Below, piece by piece: positions 10,550-22,300 of a stretch of DNA of 64,000 nucleotides. How positions within the stretch are numbered: position 1 is the first letter of the stretch; each line of letters starts with the position of its first letter. Made by a program: the position numbers and the translations under genes. A model generated the notes under the pieces. That model was not told the DNA's origin and did no database searches. It was given only the letters and a program-made list of their open reading frames with translations. This stretch comes from Tigriopus japonicus (Eukaryota; Arthropoda; Copepoda; Harpacticoida; Harpacticidae). The stretch covers positions 7,646,217 to 7,710,216 of the forward strand of contig CM021314.1 in NCBI GenBank assembly GCA_010645155.1, given 5' to 3'.

Positions 10550-12003
10550 TTAAAGTCGGGGAGGACACGCAAATCCGGAACAACATCTTGGACCAAATAT
10601 TTTGTCCCGATTTTCCCGACGGTTATAGACTGCTGCTTGAGATTTCAGATTGCAATATTTCCTTATTCCGATGTTGGAATGAGAGCTCGTCACATAAACA
10701 AAATAGTCACATTGGGAATGGTTTTGACACAACCATTGGCATTCATAGACGGTGAGAACGTTTTCATGACGTCCAACTGTATTTCCGTTACTTGAAGTGT
10801 CGAAGTCAAAACAGTCTGAAAAGTTGAAATGCTAAAGGTATTAAATCTGGAACCACAGGGTGAGCACGAGTCCCTTAATCACTTTTCAAATGTTCTAAAA
10901 TATACTTTTTTTTATTATAGCTCCCCAGTAAGGAGTGAAACTCTAAATTTTGATTTTGACCAGACCGTCGCCTGGGTAGTTTGTATCTTGACATTGTGGC
11001 CCCCTTGCCCATATCAGAAGGGTGCTCCTACATCTTTACCATGATAGACCGTGCAACTCGGTTCCTTGTGGCTGAGCCCCTTATTGGTGTCTCTGCCCAC
11101 TCCTGTGTCAATGCATTCGTCAGGGACTGGGTCCAAAAGCACAGCTGTCCTGATGATCTGACGTCAGATCGGGCCGCAATTCACTGGAGAGTTGTGGTGC
11201 TCTGTTGCCGTTGAACTGGACATTGGCACCATCAGACCACAGCCTAACATCCACAAGCAAATGGTCTTGTGCAGCGTGCGCACAGAGTCCTCAAGGGGGC
11301 TCTCAAGGGCAAGCTCATTGGTTGCAAGTGGCACTCAGTCCTCCCTATGGTCATCGCAGCGTAGGCATGAACACCGCTATTCGCGAGGGTTGCGGCCTTT
11401 TGGCCGCTGAAATGCTCCATGGTTCTTCCTTGAGGATCCCTGGCGAATGTTTGATACCGACACCACGCCATTTGTAGAGCAGCTCTGACGCAGCTTAGCA
11501 CATCTCGTGCCAAACCCTACCACATTCCACGGCAATGACAAAATTGTGCTTGTCCCCAAGTCCCTCTCAGAGGCCGCTTTTGTTTTGATGCGGCGTGATT
11601 GCCATAAGGGACGAAAATTTCGAATAAATGTACAATTTATACGTACTCTAGAGTTACATTGAAGATTTATTTGTTTACAGGTAATCACAATCTCCATTGT
11701 GGTGAGAATTAAAATCCTCAACATGGACAAAAATGCATGCTTGATTAACTCAATTAACGACATTTATTTTGCTCCATGAAGTGGAGAAACGCCTTTTCAA
11801 AATAATGACAGAAACCCAAGATGTAAGGAAAAACAATAATTGCTTGTGACGATATTTCAGAACTAACCTGAAGGGTTGAAATTACTTCCTAGAATTCGTT
11901 GGTACTCAGGTCCAACTGTAGTTCCTCGTATTATGGGTGAAGTTTCAAACCTATGAAAAAGTAAGGACAGGACCAACCCTACGAGAATTTTGAATGAAAT
12001 CAT
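10550..12003 (-). CDS. Gene A: small secreted PAN/Apple-like Cys-rich protein
   Basis: A two-exon gene encoding 133 aa. Exon 1 is 12003-11868 (136 nt, starting ATG) and exon 2 is 10815-10550 (266 nt, TAA stop). The donor (CAG|GTTAGT) and acceptor (CTTTTCAG|AC) join in phase 1. Residues 1-22 form a signal peptide. The mature start PIIRGTTVGPEY is shared with genes B and C. Exon 2 holds a PAN/Apple-like Cys pattern: DCF, YECQWLCQNHSQCDYFVY, CNLK, then the tail KIFGPRCCSGFAC. PAN domains are extracellular modules binding protein or carbohydrate; the ligand here is unknown. The 1052-nt intron carries a Gypsy integrase relic, yet the exons are intact. Exon lengths are identical to gene B. Confidence 0.8.
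10960..11605 (+). pseudogene. Gypsy integrase relic in the intron of gene A
   Basis: The first part (about 10975-11190) reads as an integrase catalytic core: YLDIVAPLP with the first Asp, then FTMIDRATRF, then LTSDR with the second Asp. After about 11190 the homology jumps between frames: a WCSVAVELDIG-type strand, a LKGALKGKL-like stretch, then AEMLHG near 11410 and a chromodomain-proximal-like end near 11600. Frameshifts and stops make it non-functional. It runs opposite to gene A and differs from the 1-5460 element, which lacks integrase. No LTRs were recognised. Confidence 0.8.
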
Positions 12004-13275
12004 GATTGTTACAGACTGAAAATGAACAATCATACTAGCATACACATTGTGCTCAATGAACCAAGTTATTACCCAATGCTGATCAATTGAATTTTGTTCA
12101 TTGTAATTTCACAACACATGTGAACAAATGCTTTGGATCAATTAATCGTGTACAAATCTTGTAAGTTAAAAACAATTCTTTCTAAAAACGCATGTCCAGC
12201 AAGAATAAGTCCAACACATGATAACAGTTTGTCTGATGTCAATCGTGGCACCTTTTTCACTGTTTTTTGTTATCTTTAAGGCCATTAATTTACTTGACCT
12301 TTTGATGTGATTATTTGGATTTCGAAAACAAAGCATTTTCTAAGAAAGACAAACGACAAAACAAAATTTAAGCAAACATGTCCAAGTCTTGAGGTCAAAA
12401 GGGAGTGAGATTTATCAGAGTTGTATTGCCACAGACGTTGTCTTTTGGATATCACGCATTATAAGTTTCTTGTAAATTTTGCTCAGTCTGGTCCCTCTAA
12501 TACAAGTGTTCTTAAACTGGGAGCCTGGGGATTGTTCAAAGGGCTCTGAGGGATTTCTGTAAAATGCCATCAAACTCAAATATCATTACTGCAAAAGTTA
12601 TTATTTTAATAATGGTTGTATCAACCATGGACTCGTATGGGTATCTGCTCCTGGCAATGCTGTCACTGTCATATGAGTGCCACAAAGAGGATCCATGGCT
12701 GACCTGAAATCTACTTTGCCGTTCAATTCTCAATGGTCAATTTCGAACACAGTTCTCAAAGGTCACAATCAGACTTTTGTTAACCCAAATTAGAACAAAG
12801 ACTCATTGGATTTCGTCAATATTTCAGGTACAGAAACCATGAGACCACCTTAGGAATGGAAAAAAAGAAAATTGTTTTTTAATTAAGTATGTTTTAAGTG
12901 ACATTTTATTAATTTTTGGCCCGTGACCTAATTAATAGAACTCGGTTACATATGCAGCATTGTCTCTTCACCTTCAAACTGGTCTCAAATTTCTTTAGAA
13001 CTCAAAAACGACTTCTCCAGCTAAAGTAATCGCGGTGCAAAATTACAACCTTAAAAACTCTAATTGCCGAATTTGGTTCGAAACCCTGTAAATATGAATT
13101 TTGGAATTAGCTCTTGCTAAGTTTTTGTACTATCTACTCCTTTTTGGAAACATAGCTTGCAATTGTGAAATATGCTACGCAGTATATTCATTCATCATAC
13201 TAATGTAACACATCAAGCACAACAAATTGACTGAAAACTTTTCAAGATTAGTTACTCGAGTCTATATTATACTTG
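12004..13275. other. Divergent intergenic region between genes A and B
   Basis: Genes A (minus) and B (plus) are transcribed away from each other across about 2 kb. This half contains a dispersed repeat at about 12800-13040. Related sequence occurs twice, in opposite orientations, inside the element at 28650-29927. No promoter motif could be fixed with confidence. Confidence 0.45.
12800..13040. repeat. Dispersed repeat also present at about 28970-29430
   Basis: Shared blocks include GAGACCACCTTAGGAATG (reverse-complemented near 29075) and a CCTAATTA-AGAACTC-GCATTxxTTGTCTC series, found directly near 29310 and inverted near 28980. The copies are diverged. The second locus holds two inverted copies, so the full repeat appears to be a fold-back, and this is one arm. 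Confidence 0.6.
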
Positions 13276-14031
13276 CGCTGATCAAAAGAGAGTGTGTACT
13301 AAAAAGAGCAAATCAAAATAGCGCCAATTCAAAATAATGCCAAATCAAAATAGAGCCAAATCATAAGAGAGCGTGACTTTTTAGAGCCACTCATAATAGA
13401 GAGCATTAATTAACTTTCTTTCAACTATGTATTTCTTTAGGCTAGGATGAATAGTGAAGCTTTTAAATATTCCAAAGACTGTTTTCGGGAAAATTGTTCC
13501 ACAAGCCTTCTAGAACTTTTTCTTCATGAAGGGCATATTTCATTTAAGGCATTGTGTCGACTGACTCAATCATCTCATCAATGTCTATGCTCATTTATAA
13601 CCAAGGGCTCCGGCATGAAAATGTAAAAAAAAATCAACTTCTGTTCATTAGTACTTTGTGATTTTAAATTGTAAATTGAAAACCGAAAATTGTAGTGTTC
13701 ATTATAGTCTTACAGCGTCTACACGTTGGCTGCCGACCCTGTTGGGATTTTCTGCCACAAAATGAGCCTTGTTAAAAAAACCTTTTCCTTGCCCTTTTGG
13801 GAAATTGTGAACTCTGTCAACATTGTTATTGAACTGATTTGATCTATCATCTATAAATTTCTACCTAACAAAAAATTGACGAATTGAACGAACGCTATTT
13901 TCGCTCTAATTCAATACACTCTCTTTCGACCTGGCTCTAATTTGATTCGCTCTCTTATGAAGCGGCTCTATTTTGAACCGGCAATATTTTGATTCGCTCT
14001 ATTTTGTACACACTCTCTTTTGATCCGCTCT
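13276..14031. mobile_element. Inverted-repeat MITE with 16-bp subterminal units, next to gene B
   Basis: The ends GATCAAAAGAGAGTGTGTAC (left) and its complement (right, near 14005-14027) form inverted repeats continuing inward about 140 bp. Each arm is built of degenerate 16-bp units of the type AAATCAAAATAGAGCC. The element ends about 30 bp before the gene B start codon. I could not define a target duplication, so the superfamily is uncertain. The interior has no transposase. Confidence 0.75.
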
Positions 14032-14062
14032 AATTTCTCAGGATCCCCAGTCGTTCTTCATT

Positions 14063-14799
14063 ATGAGTTTGATCAAGGTACCTTTCAGCATATTGATACT
14101 GTTGGTTTCTTTTGGCTGTAACAGCTCATCAATTATACGTGGGACAACAGTAGGACCCGATTACAATCGCATCTCGGGCAGAATGTTCAATCCATCTGGT
14201 CAGTTTTGTCTTTAAAAGTTTTATACTTGTTACCTACCTGGATCATTCCTAACTTCAAAGACTTTTCTGAAAATAGGGATAAATCCCCAAAAGCAGTAAA
14301 AAGATAAAGCAAATAACGACTTATTGTTTCTCGCAAACAGCAGAAGTTTTGAAAAAAACTCAAAAATACTTACTCGCCAAGATATCAGAGGCTAGTTTTT
14401 TAGCCGCAAAGATCGATCTCAAGATCGGACTTATAGTACTATAGTACGATCTTGAGATCGATCTTTTGTATTTAAAAAGTAGCCTCAGATATTGAATCCC
14501 AATTGCAATTAAAACTGATTTTCATGTTTTTAGTTTGCTTCGAGATGAACACATTAAGCCCGGGAAGAGATGTTAGACTCCATGAAAATGTTCTTGACGC
14601 TATTGAATGCCAACAATTGTGTCAAAACCATATCCAACGTGAATATTTTGTGTATACGTTGACCACATACAAGAGACGTTCTGCTTGGGGCCATTGTATT
14701 CTAAAATCAAAAGAGGCATTGTCCAGGCGAGAAAAACGGACGGGTAAAATATTTGGGCCAAGATGTTGTCCCGGGTTTTCTTGTAACTCAAACCTTTAA
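14063..14799 (+). CDS. Gene B: small secreted PAN/Apple-like protein with one lost Cys
   Basis: A two-exon gene of 133 aa. Exon 1 is 14063-14198 (ATG; donor TCTG|GTCAGT) and exon 2 is 14534-14799 (acceptor TTTTTAG|TT; TAA stop), joined in phase 1. Exon lengths (136 and 266 nt) match gene A exactly. The signal peptide covers roughly residues 1-22 and is followed by SIIRGTTVGPDYNRI, the family's mature N-terminus. The PAN-like part has VCF, IECQQLCQNHIQREYFVY, CILK and the tail KIFGPRCCPGFSC. Where A and C have a Cys before the Y-F-V motif, B has Arg (CGT), probably breaking a disulphide. The 335-nt intron contains a 111-bp hairpin. The region just upstream of the ATG belongs to a MITE, so any promoter must lie in or before it. 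Confidence 0.82.
14382..14492. repeat. 111-bp near-perfect hairpin in the gene B intron
   Basis: Arms 14382-14427 and 14447-14492 (46 nt each) pair imperfectly overall and perfectly over the inner 17 nt (GATCGATCTCAAGATCG and its complement), with a 19-nt loop. It is either a tiny MITE or a transcribed hairpin, since it lies within an intron. No target duplication is obvious. Confidence 0.8.
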
Positions 14800-16639
14800 A
14801 ACGATTAATATAATACCAACTTGGAACATTCACTTACCCATAAATGAATAGATGCACCGTCGGATCAACTGTTATTCCAAGATTTTGGAATTAACAACTG
14901 CCAATTTTTACCGATTGCCAAAATGTGTGTGCAATGTATTAATTGAATTGAAATATACAAACATCAATCACCTGACATTGCTTTTTTGTTGCAAATTTGA
15001 CCAATCTATTTTTTCAAAACAAAAAAATGTCAACACTAATTCAGATTTCTGGCCTCAAAAATGGAGAAAGGTTCTTTTAAAGCGATTTGTATTTTTGGTT
15101 TGTTGTTGTTGCTCCTGCTGCTGTTATCTACGAGGTTGCGATATGGACTAGAGATCAAACTTCAAGAAAAAATGTGAACGATACTTCTATGTATGTAGAT
15201 AGTTTTTTTGAATTGTAGATTGATTATTTCATTGCACAAGTTTTTCAAACGTATAAAAATAGAGTGCAGAATTTTAATACAGAACAACTTCTTTGTCTTT
15301 CATGGATTTTTTTCAAATCCCTGGAAAATATTAATTTTTGAAAATTTTCAAAATTTTCAAATGCTAGTTTCATTTATTAAAATATGTAAACGGCTTTGAG
15401 CTACCGTTAGTCTACTTCAACTGAGCAACACAAAAAGGTCTTCCAGGGATGATGATATTTCCAGGGATGATATTTCCAGAGATGAAAAACCATTTGGGAT
15501 GCCAAAGATGTTATCGCCACATCATCAACAAAGACAATTGAAATGGAACGGTCATTTCTCGTCCCTTGCGTTTGAGCGGACCTTGAGCTTTTCAAGAGGC
15601 CATAGGGCAGTTTTCCAATCAAATGTTTATTTTTGATGGCCACATTTCATGCGAGGCTGATTGTCCTTTTACTCTCTTTGGTTTGTTGTAAAAATAGTGC
15701 TTTGATCTCTTTTTTTATCTTAGTAGCAACGATGGTTTACGTACAGAAACTAAATACATGTTCCATTGCTAAACATTACATCCAGATCCAGTATTCCACC
15801 CCACCCTGCCAGAAATTATGTGGAAAAATTACATTGATTCATGTCCTTGTTGTCAACCAATTTAATAATTCATACACCACATAGGAAAACTGCAAAAAAA
15901 TCCTTATGATTGGCTAACAAAGGAAAACAAACAAATGAGGCAATGCCTTTGGTTACAATCACATTGATTTGTAATAATCTCAATATTGCGTTGAAAAATC
16001 TTGTAAAATGACATGTCAAAACCGTTAAAGTAGACGAGTAAAATGCGATATCACAGATGAGGTGACTAGAATGCCTTCAGAGCACATAAAAGAAATACTG
16101 GCGAGATTAACAGAGAGTATAGATACAATTGGGCAGAGGTAGATGATAAAATTCTTGGTTATTGCAGTCGTTGATGGAATTTGCAGTAATCCAGACGAAG
16201 CTGCGAGACTGCCAATATTCCGAAGGGATGTCTGGCCAAGGACATTAGGGTATTGTTAAGTCCTTGACCGGGAATGACAGCATGTGTCCAGACATTGCCT
16301 CCGAATAGGTCAGGTTCCTAACACTGTTGGACACTAACCTTGCCAGCCTGGTGGTAAAGGGCTCAGTTTCGCATATGAAATACGTCCATGAATTATTGGC
16401 ATATTGGGGCACGCAGAGGTATCTCTTGAGGAATTTGGTGCACGGTAAGTGGCATCAGCGGATTTTAGGTTGGATTGGGCAGAGTTCGGAAACCAGAGAT
16501 GAAGGCCGCAGAGGAAGATGGGGGTGATGAAGGTCAGGAAGAGTTGACTTCTACTTCTATACAGAATCTATACATACTGGAATAATCTTTATTCATCTAT
16601 TGAGACAGGAGAACGCAGAATACTTATTCGCTACAACAT
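14800..16639. other. No recognisable gene
   Basis: 3' flank of gene B and anonymous sequence. A small tandem repeat of about 16-19 bp (CCAGGGATGATATTTC type, two to three copies) lies at about 15443-15485. The frame at 16327-16527 has no family resemblance. Confidence 0.4.
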
Positions 16640-18021
16640 TCTAATTATATTTGACATTTTTTGAAAATTTCAACATCTTTTTAACATTTTTTGAACTTTT
16701 TGCCCAAAAAAAGTCCTCTCACAACCAATTCCAGAAGACCCTTCTTGACGTGCAGACTTAAAGATTTCCGCAAAAACTTAACAAAGACCAGCTGCTGATA
16801 AATGTTTGACCCAATCTATATTTCCTCATATCAGATCCAGAGTAAATATCCTAGAGCTAATCAGCCAGGAATTTTCATTACAGGCAGCAAGGGCCATTCA
16901 GTGTCAGCAACTAATGGATTACCTCAGTCGGACAAATTCACTTGGGGTTCTTGGGGCCAAATCACTAGGGATGTGTCAGAGCCTAGACTTGCCCTTAAAC
17001 AAACTTGATTAAAGACATTGAAATCCTGAGCTTGATTGAAAATTTGGTTTATTAGCAAGCTGGGATCAATGGCTACAAAAGGACTTTTCCCTTGTGAAAC
17101 AAAATTAAAACCTGTGAACACCAAAGCTTGAGATCTGACCCGCCTCTAGTCATTTAGCCCCGAGAATCCCTAACTGAATTCGTCCGACCGAATTAATCCA
17201 TTGAAACTTGCCAAATTAGTGAGTTCATAGAAGGCAAAATTTTGAAACGCTTTGAGTTTTGGGCATGTGGCCTCCTGTGTAGGCTTTGCTCCTCCCTAAT
17301 TACACAAGGATGTTCAATTCAGATGATAGTTCAATTTGCATGCATTGATTTGCACATTTATATAATTTGGCAATGAAATATTTGTCCTTTTCACCTACGT
17401 TTGTACCCTTCCCCTTGCTTTCCCTTCTCCTTTTTTCCCCTTGCATGGGCAAGTTCTTTTGAGTTTTCGTCGGAAATACTTGCTTTTTCACGCAACTTTT
17501 GGCCAGTTTCAGTTGAAAACAAGGTAGTCAAAATGACGACAATGCCGACTTTTCCTCCAAATTTTTCCAAAGTGAATGTGACCAGATTCAGCACTATCGT
17601 GCTGTCAACGGCACTAATTTAGACTTATGACATCAAATCAGTTTAGCAATATTTCAGCACTATTGCAACTTTGTGGTAAAGACTACTTTCAATAACAGCA
17701 GTCAGGTTGTGAGACTTGTCGAATTTTTCAAATTTCAACTCAAACTCTAAGAATTTCTTCCTCACTGAATTAAAAATCTAAATATTTGTTTTTGCTTTTT
17801 CCAATAAATTTCAACTTTTTTTGCCTTTATCCCTAAATTTCAAGATTGTTTTCCTTTCTTCCTAAATTTCAACATTATTTGTCATTTTCCTTAGATTTTT
17901 ACATTTTTAGTCTTTTTTTCCTAAATTATTACATTTTTTCCCAAAATTTAACATTTTTTGCCCTTTTTCCTAACATTTAAATGACAATTTGGACAATTTT
18001 TCAAAAACAATTCCGGGCACT
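16640..18021. mobile_element. Diverged relic of the hAT-like family found at 38949-40299
   Basis: The left part (16645-16742) matches 39031-39122 (GACATTTTTTG, TTTCAACAT, TTTAACATTTTTTG blocks, then CCxxTTC-GAAGxACC). The right part (17830-18018) matches 40150-40294, with repeated TTTCAACATTTTTTGCCC-like units and a terminal CCGGGC. The left terminus is missing. The central portion is different sequence, possibly unrelated insertions. No transposase is present. Confidence 0.55.
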
Positions 18022-18037
18022 ACTCATGACTGATCAC

Positions 18038-18486
18038 TTGGGGTGCAGATTTCTGGCAAATAAAACGTGCCTTTTAGGCCCCAAAAATGGCATATAAAAG
18101 CGTCCAAATTGGCAAGTAAAAAGGCAAGTAGACACAAAAAATTACCAAAATATAACAAACTGGTCACTAAATTTGAAAAATGAGCATTGTGTTTCACCAA
18201 CAAAAAAGTGGAATTTAATTATATGAACATTTCGGAGAAAATATTTTTAATTCGTTGAATAATCAATATACCCTTTAAACCAAACATTTTGGGCATATTT
18301 TTCTTATTTTTGAACAAAACAATTTTTGCATTGATTTGCACGACAAATTTGCATTTAATTACCCAAAAGCTGACAAATTTTGCATTTATTTGCCCTAAAA
18401 TGGCACATACAGTTTAAAAGCTAACAAAAAACAAATAAGCATGTTTTTGGGTATGAAATCTTATTTGGCTGAAATTTGCACCCCTA
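18038..18486. mobile_element. hAT-like MITE (449 bp)
   Basis: Exact 8-bp target duplications CTGATCAC (18030-18037, 18487-18494) flank ends of the type T(T/A)GGGGTGCARATTTC. The interior is AT-rich, with repeated variants of TTTGCATTTATTTGCCC and GGCAAGTAAAA that echo the terminal repeat. There is no coding capacity. Confidence 0.85.
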
Positions 18487-18494
18487 CTGATCAC

Positions 18495-19530
18495 AGTGTG
18501 TGTGATTGCATTTTTTCATTTGTTCTAACAACAAAGATGACGATTTTCTTGCAAAATAATTGATTTCTGCTTACTGAACTGTTTGTATTGGGGGGTAAAT
18601 TGGTCATCCTCTAAGCATACTTTCGGCTAGATTTTCAAAATATTAGGACGAGATGCGCCAATCCGGAAGTATTTTAGAATTGGACAAAATATGACAAAAA
18701 TTTCGACCTGAAGAAACGAGAACGAAGATTTTCGGCAAAAAACTAAAATGTACAACCGGATGAATTTGATTTTTTCTTGATAGAGTGGCAGAATATCCCA
18801 AAATGTTTAAATGCTATTTTGCATATGGCATTGTAAATTTCAAAGATGACAGTAATCCAAACATTTTTTGGCAGTGTCGGCTTGAAATTGGGCATGGGTG
18901 ACACCGGCATTTTTGCCTTCGACGCCGACACCGACACCGGTGTCGAAGTTGCTGAAGTATAAAAAATTCAAGGCTGTTGGAAAGTCCATGTTTTGGTCTT
19001 CCTTCTAGTCCTTTTCCTACGAATAAAGTTGAAAAATCTGCCACGTCTGCCATGTAGAATTTCTTTAACCTCTTGGAGATCAATGTGATCAAAATGGACA
19101 CACGGTGTTATTGAGCGAGTTGTAGATTTCATTTTAAAATATCAAATACTTTTGAGACTCAATGTGATGTTTGAAATATTCAACAAACATTCTCTTAATT
19201 ATATCAAACACAAAGCCCAAGTAATGTCCGTTAGAATAAGCGTGACTAAAAGAAATTTAACATTTTTTCCTATTTAAATATTGGTGGTTTTAATGGACAT
19301 GCTACCTAAAATATTGTCCAAATACTCTCTTGATCTAATTCGAAACAAAGTTCTGTTTGTGTACTTTAAAATTTTTGATGAAAAAAAGGCATTGAAAATC
19401 AATCCAATAATTATTTTAGATTTCCCCAAATTTTTAAAACAACGACAATCTTGCAGTTCCTGAGAATTCAGTCAAAGAAATTTGCAAATCTGTGGAAATG
19501 GCATATCACTTTTTTCCTGAAACTATTCAG
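18495..19530. other. No recognisable gene
   Basis: AT-rich. A local GC-rich stretch of GACACCGGTGTCGAAG-like repeats lies at about 18898-18945. Open frames there on the minus strand are products of that repeat. Confidence 0.4.
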
Positions 19531-22300
19531 CATATGCTTGAACAATAACCACCAAGAAAATGAACGTTCAACATATATTTACAAATTAAATTACCAATAC
19601 AAAATATTATCATACCAGCATTGCCATCAGTCAGACAACTTCTATTTTCAATGATGACATTTCCTGCCGTACTGAATTTACGCTAAGATGGCACTGACGT
19701 TCCCTGAACGAACAGGTATTTCTTGGCATGATTTTAGAGTCCCGGAAACGAATCTTGGTTTTTGTTTCACCAATCAATGGACCATGATTTTCTTCCCATG
19801 TTGGCAGCGCCAAAATATTGCAAGAATTCTTAATCACTGTTCTCCGCATTTAAACAAGATTTTGAGCTTAAAGGCAGAGAGGCAAGTTCTTCATCAAGAG
19901 TAGCCCACAAAAGGATTGCGTTCAAAGGATTCTTGTGTGGGTGGGATTCTTCTTTAACTACTAAGGGAAATGACGACACCTCTTGTTTCAGAGACTAGTT
20001 ACCTTGAGAACATCCGAATTATACTTCCACCTTTACATCCGAGTTTTTTAATCTTGGGTCAAGGATAATAAAAAACGAAAATTGGTCAATTTCTTTTTCC
20101 ATCTTGGAAGCGATGAAGAAGTTGAGAATGGATGGACTCTGCTAAGTTTGAATGAAACAGACTGTTAAGTTGTGATGACTGGCATTGGTATACCAACAAA
20201 GAAGGCTATTTGACATTGGAATAACGAGGAATGCCTTAAGGTACTTTTCTTTGCTTTATTCAGTCGTTGCTTCGTAGGCTTTAAAACCTCCACAATTGTT
20301 TGAAGGTTGTTCCATTCGGTTGGAGAAAAAGATTCAAGATTCCTAACAAATTCTCATCCAAGGAAAAGAATGATGCAGTTTTTGAACTCAGCAGCAGTAT
20401 TGGGCATCAGAAATGTCGAGCTCTATCTTGTCTTTATTTCCTTAGTCAAAATCTTAACTTTGGTTAAACCAATTTTTCTTTGACAATCTTTGAAAGCTTG
20501 AAGAGCGTTGCTATTATTTTTCATAGGTGGGTCACAATAGCATTTATTTTTGTCCTGCTTGGCAACAAGGTTGAGTTCTGTTCGCACAATACTTTCTCCA
20601 TGACAAGATTAAGAAGGTGGGCTTTAGCACCAGCTTTCATGTTTGCGTCTTGATCAACAGTTCAAGCAACGATCTTGTCACCAATTGTGAATTCTTTAAA
20701 ACAATTTTTTTGTTCTTGTTGAATGGCAAGTGCAGGGTGACGTCTTTCAAAGTTTGAGCAATGTCTCTTGAGGTCCACATGTCAGCCGTAAGGCATACGT
20801 GATCAAAAATCTCAAGAAGTTGCATTAGTTTGTTCTTCATTGATTGTAACACTTGGGCAGAAATGATGAAGTAATGGGACACTGTAATCATATGCGTTTT
20901 CTTTTCTTACCGTTGGAGCCACCACCCCAACTTCAATCCGCCTGTCCTAGCTGGGAAGAAGCGAGAGTGCTTCAGTTAAAACGTGATAAATCCCTCCTGT
21001 GAAAGGCCTTTGGCCAAAATGAGAACAGAATTGATTAGGGTAGAGACATATCTAAGTTAGGTTAGTTTTGAGAGAGTTTTCGAGAGTTGGTATACCAATG
21101 CCAGTCATCACAACAGTCTGTTTCATTCAAACTTAGCAGAGTCCATCCATTCTTAACTTCTTCATCGCTTCCAAGATGGAAAAAGAAATTGACCAATTTT
21201 CGTTTTTTATTATCCTTGACCCAAGATTAAAAAAACTCGGATCTAAAGGTGGAGGTATAATTTGGATGTTCTCAAGGTTACTAGTCTCTGAAACAAGAGG
21301 TGTCGTCATTTCCCTTATTTCCCTTAGTAGTTAAAGAAGAATCCCATCCACACAAGAATCCTTTGAACGCAATCCTTTTGTGGGCTACTCTTGATGAAGA
21401 ACTTGCCTCTCTGCCTTTAAGCTCAAAATCTTGTTTAAATGCGGAGAACAGTGATTAAGAATTCTTGCAATATTTTGGCGCTGCCAACATGGGAAGAAAA
21501 TCATGGTCCATTGATTGGTGAAACAAAAACCAAGATTCGTTTCCGAGACTCTAAAATCATGCCAAGAAATACCTGTTCGTTCAGGGAACGTCAGTGCCAT
21601 CTTAGCGTAAATTCAGTACGGCAGGAAATGTCATCATTGAAAATAGAAGTTGTCTGGTCTGACTGATGGCAATGCTGGTATGATAATATTTTGTAATGGT
21701 AATTTGATTTGTAAATATATGTTGAACGTTCATTTTCTTGGTGGTTATTGTTCAAGCATATTTTCACTTTTCCTCACACTCCAGCCTCAGCTGCCGCGTC
21801 TCGTCTGCCTTCGAGAAGAGAGTGAGCAATTTTGAAATTTCCCGCTAAGGTAACGGAGCGCAGACTGGCAGATGGGCAAAGTAGGGCTGGACTGTGAAGA
21901 ATTGTAATATCATCGCTATCCTCAGCATTTTGTCAACCAATGTTGAGAGTGATTGTTTGATGACTTAGATATGTCTCTACCCCAGTCAATTCTGTTCTCA
22001 TTTTGGCAAAAGGCCTTTCACAGGAGGGATTTATCACGTTTTAACTGAAGCACTCTCGCTTCTTCCAAGCTAAGAGAGGCGGATTGAAGTTGGGGTGGTG
22101 GCTCCAGCGTTAAGAAAAGAAAACGCATGCGATTACAGTGTCCCATTGCTCTTCTTAACTGAACTTGATGGGCCTGATCTAACAGGGACATCAATATGAG
22201 GAACCCAGTCTTCTTTACGATGGATAGCGGCTCCAAGTTTGTTACAATCATTTGCATAACTTTCATATTAGTTTCTTTCGAGGGGCGTCTTTTTTGTATT
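19531..22300 (-). mobile_element. Rearranged hAT element with transposase remnants in inverted copies
   Basis: On the minus strand, about 22260-22180 reads like the hAT start of catalytic region (MIVTNLEPLSIVKKTGF). About 20891-20637 reads LFDHVCLTxDMWTSR-like, the WTS motif of hAT transposases, and continues with broken frames to about 19630. On the plus strand, about 21470-21670 reads as the hAT C-terminal dimerisation region (TSVPSxRKFSTAGNVI). Two inverted duplications explain the layout: 19531-20195 against 21087-21762 (nearly identical) and about 20875-21060 against 21960-22150. So one copy lies in opposite orientation within another. All transposase frames contain stops. Exact outer ends and target duplications were not found. 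Confidence 0.75.
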
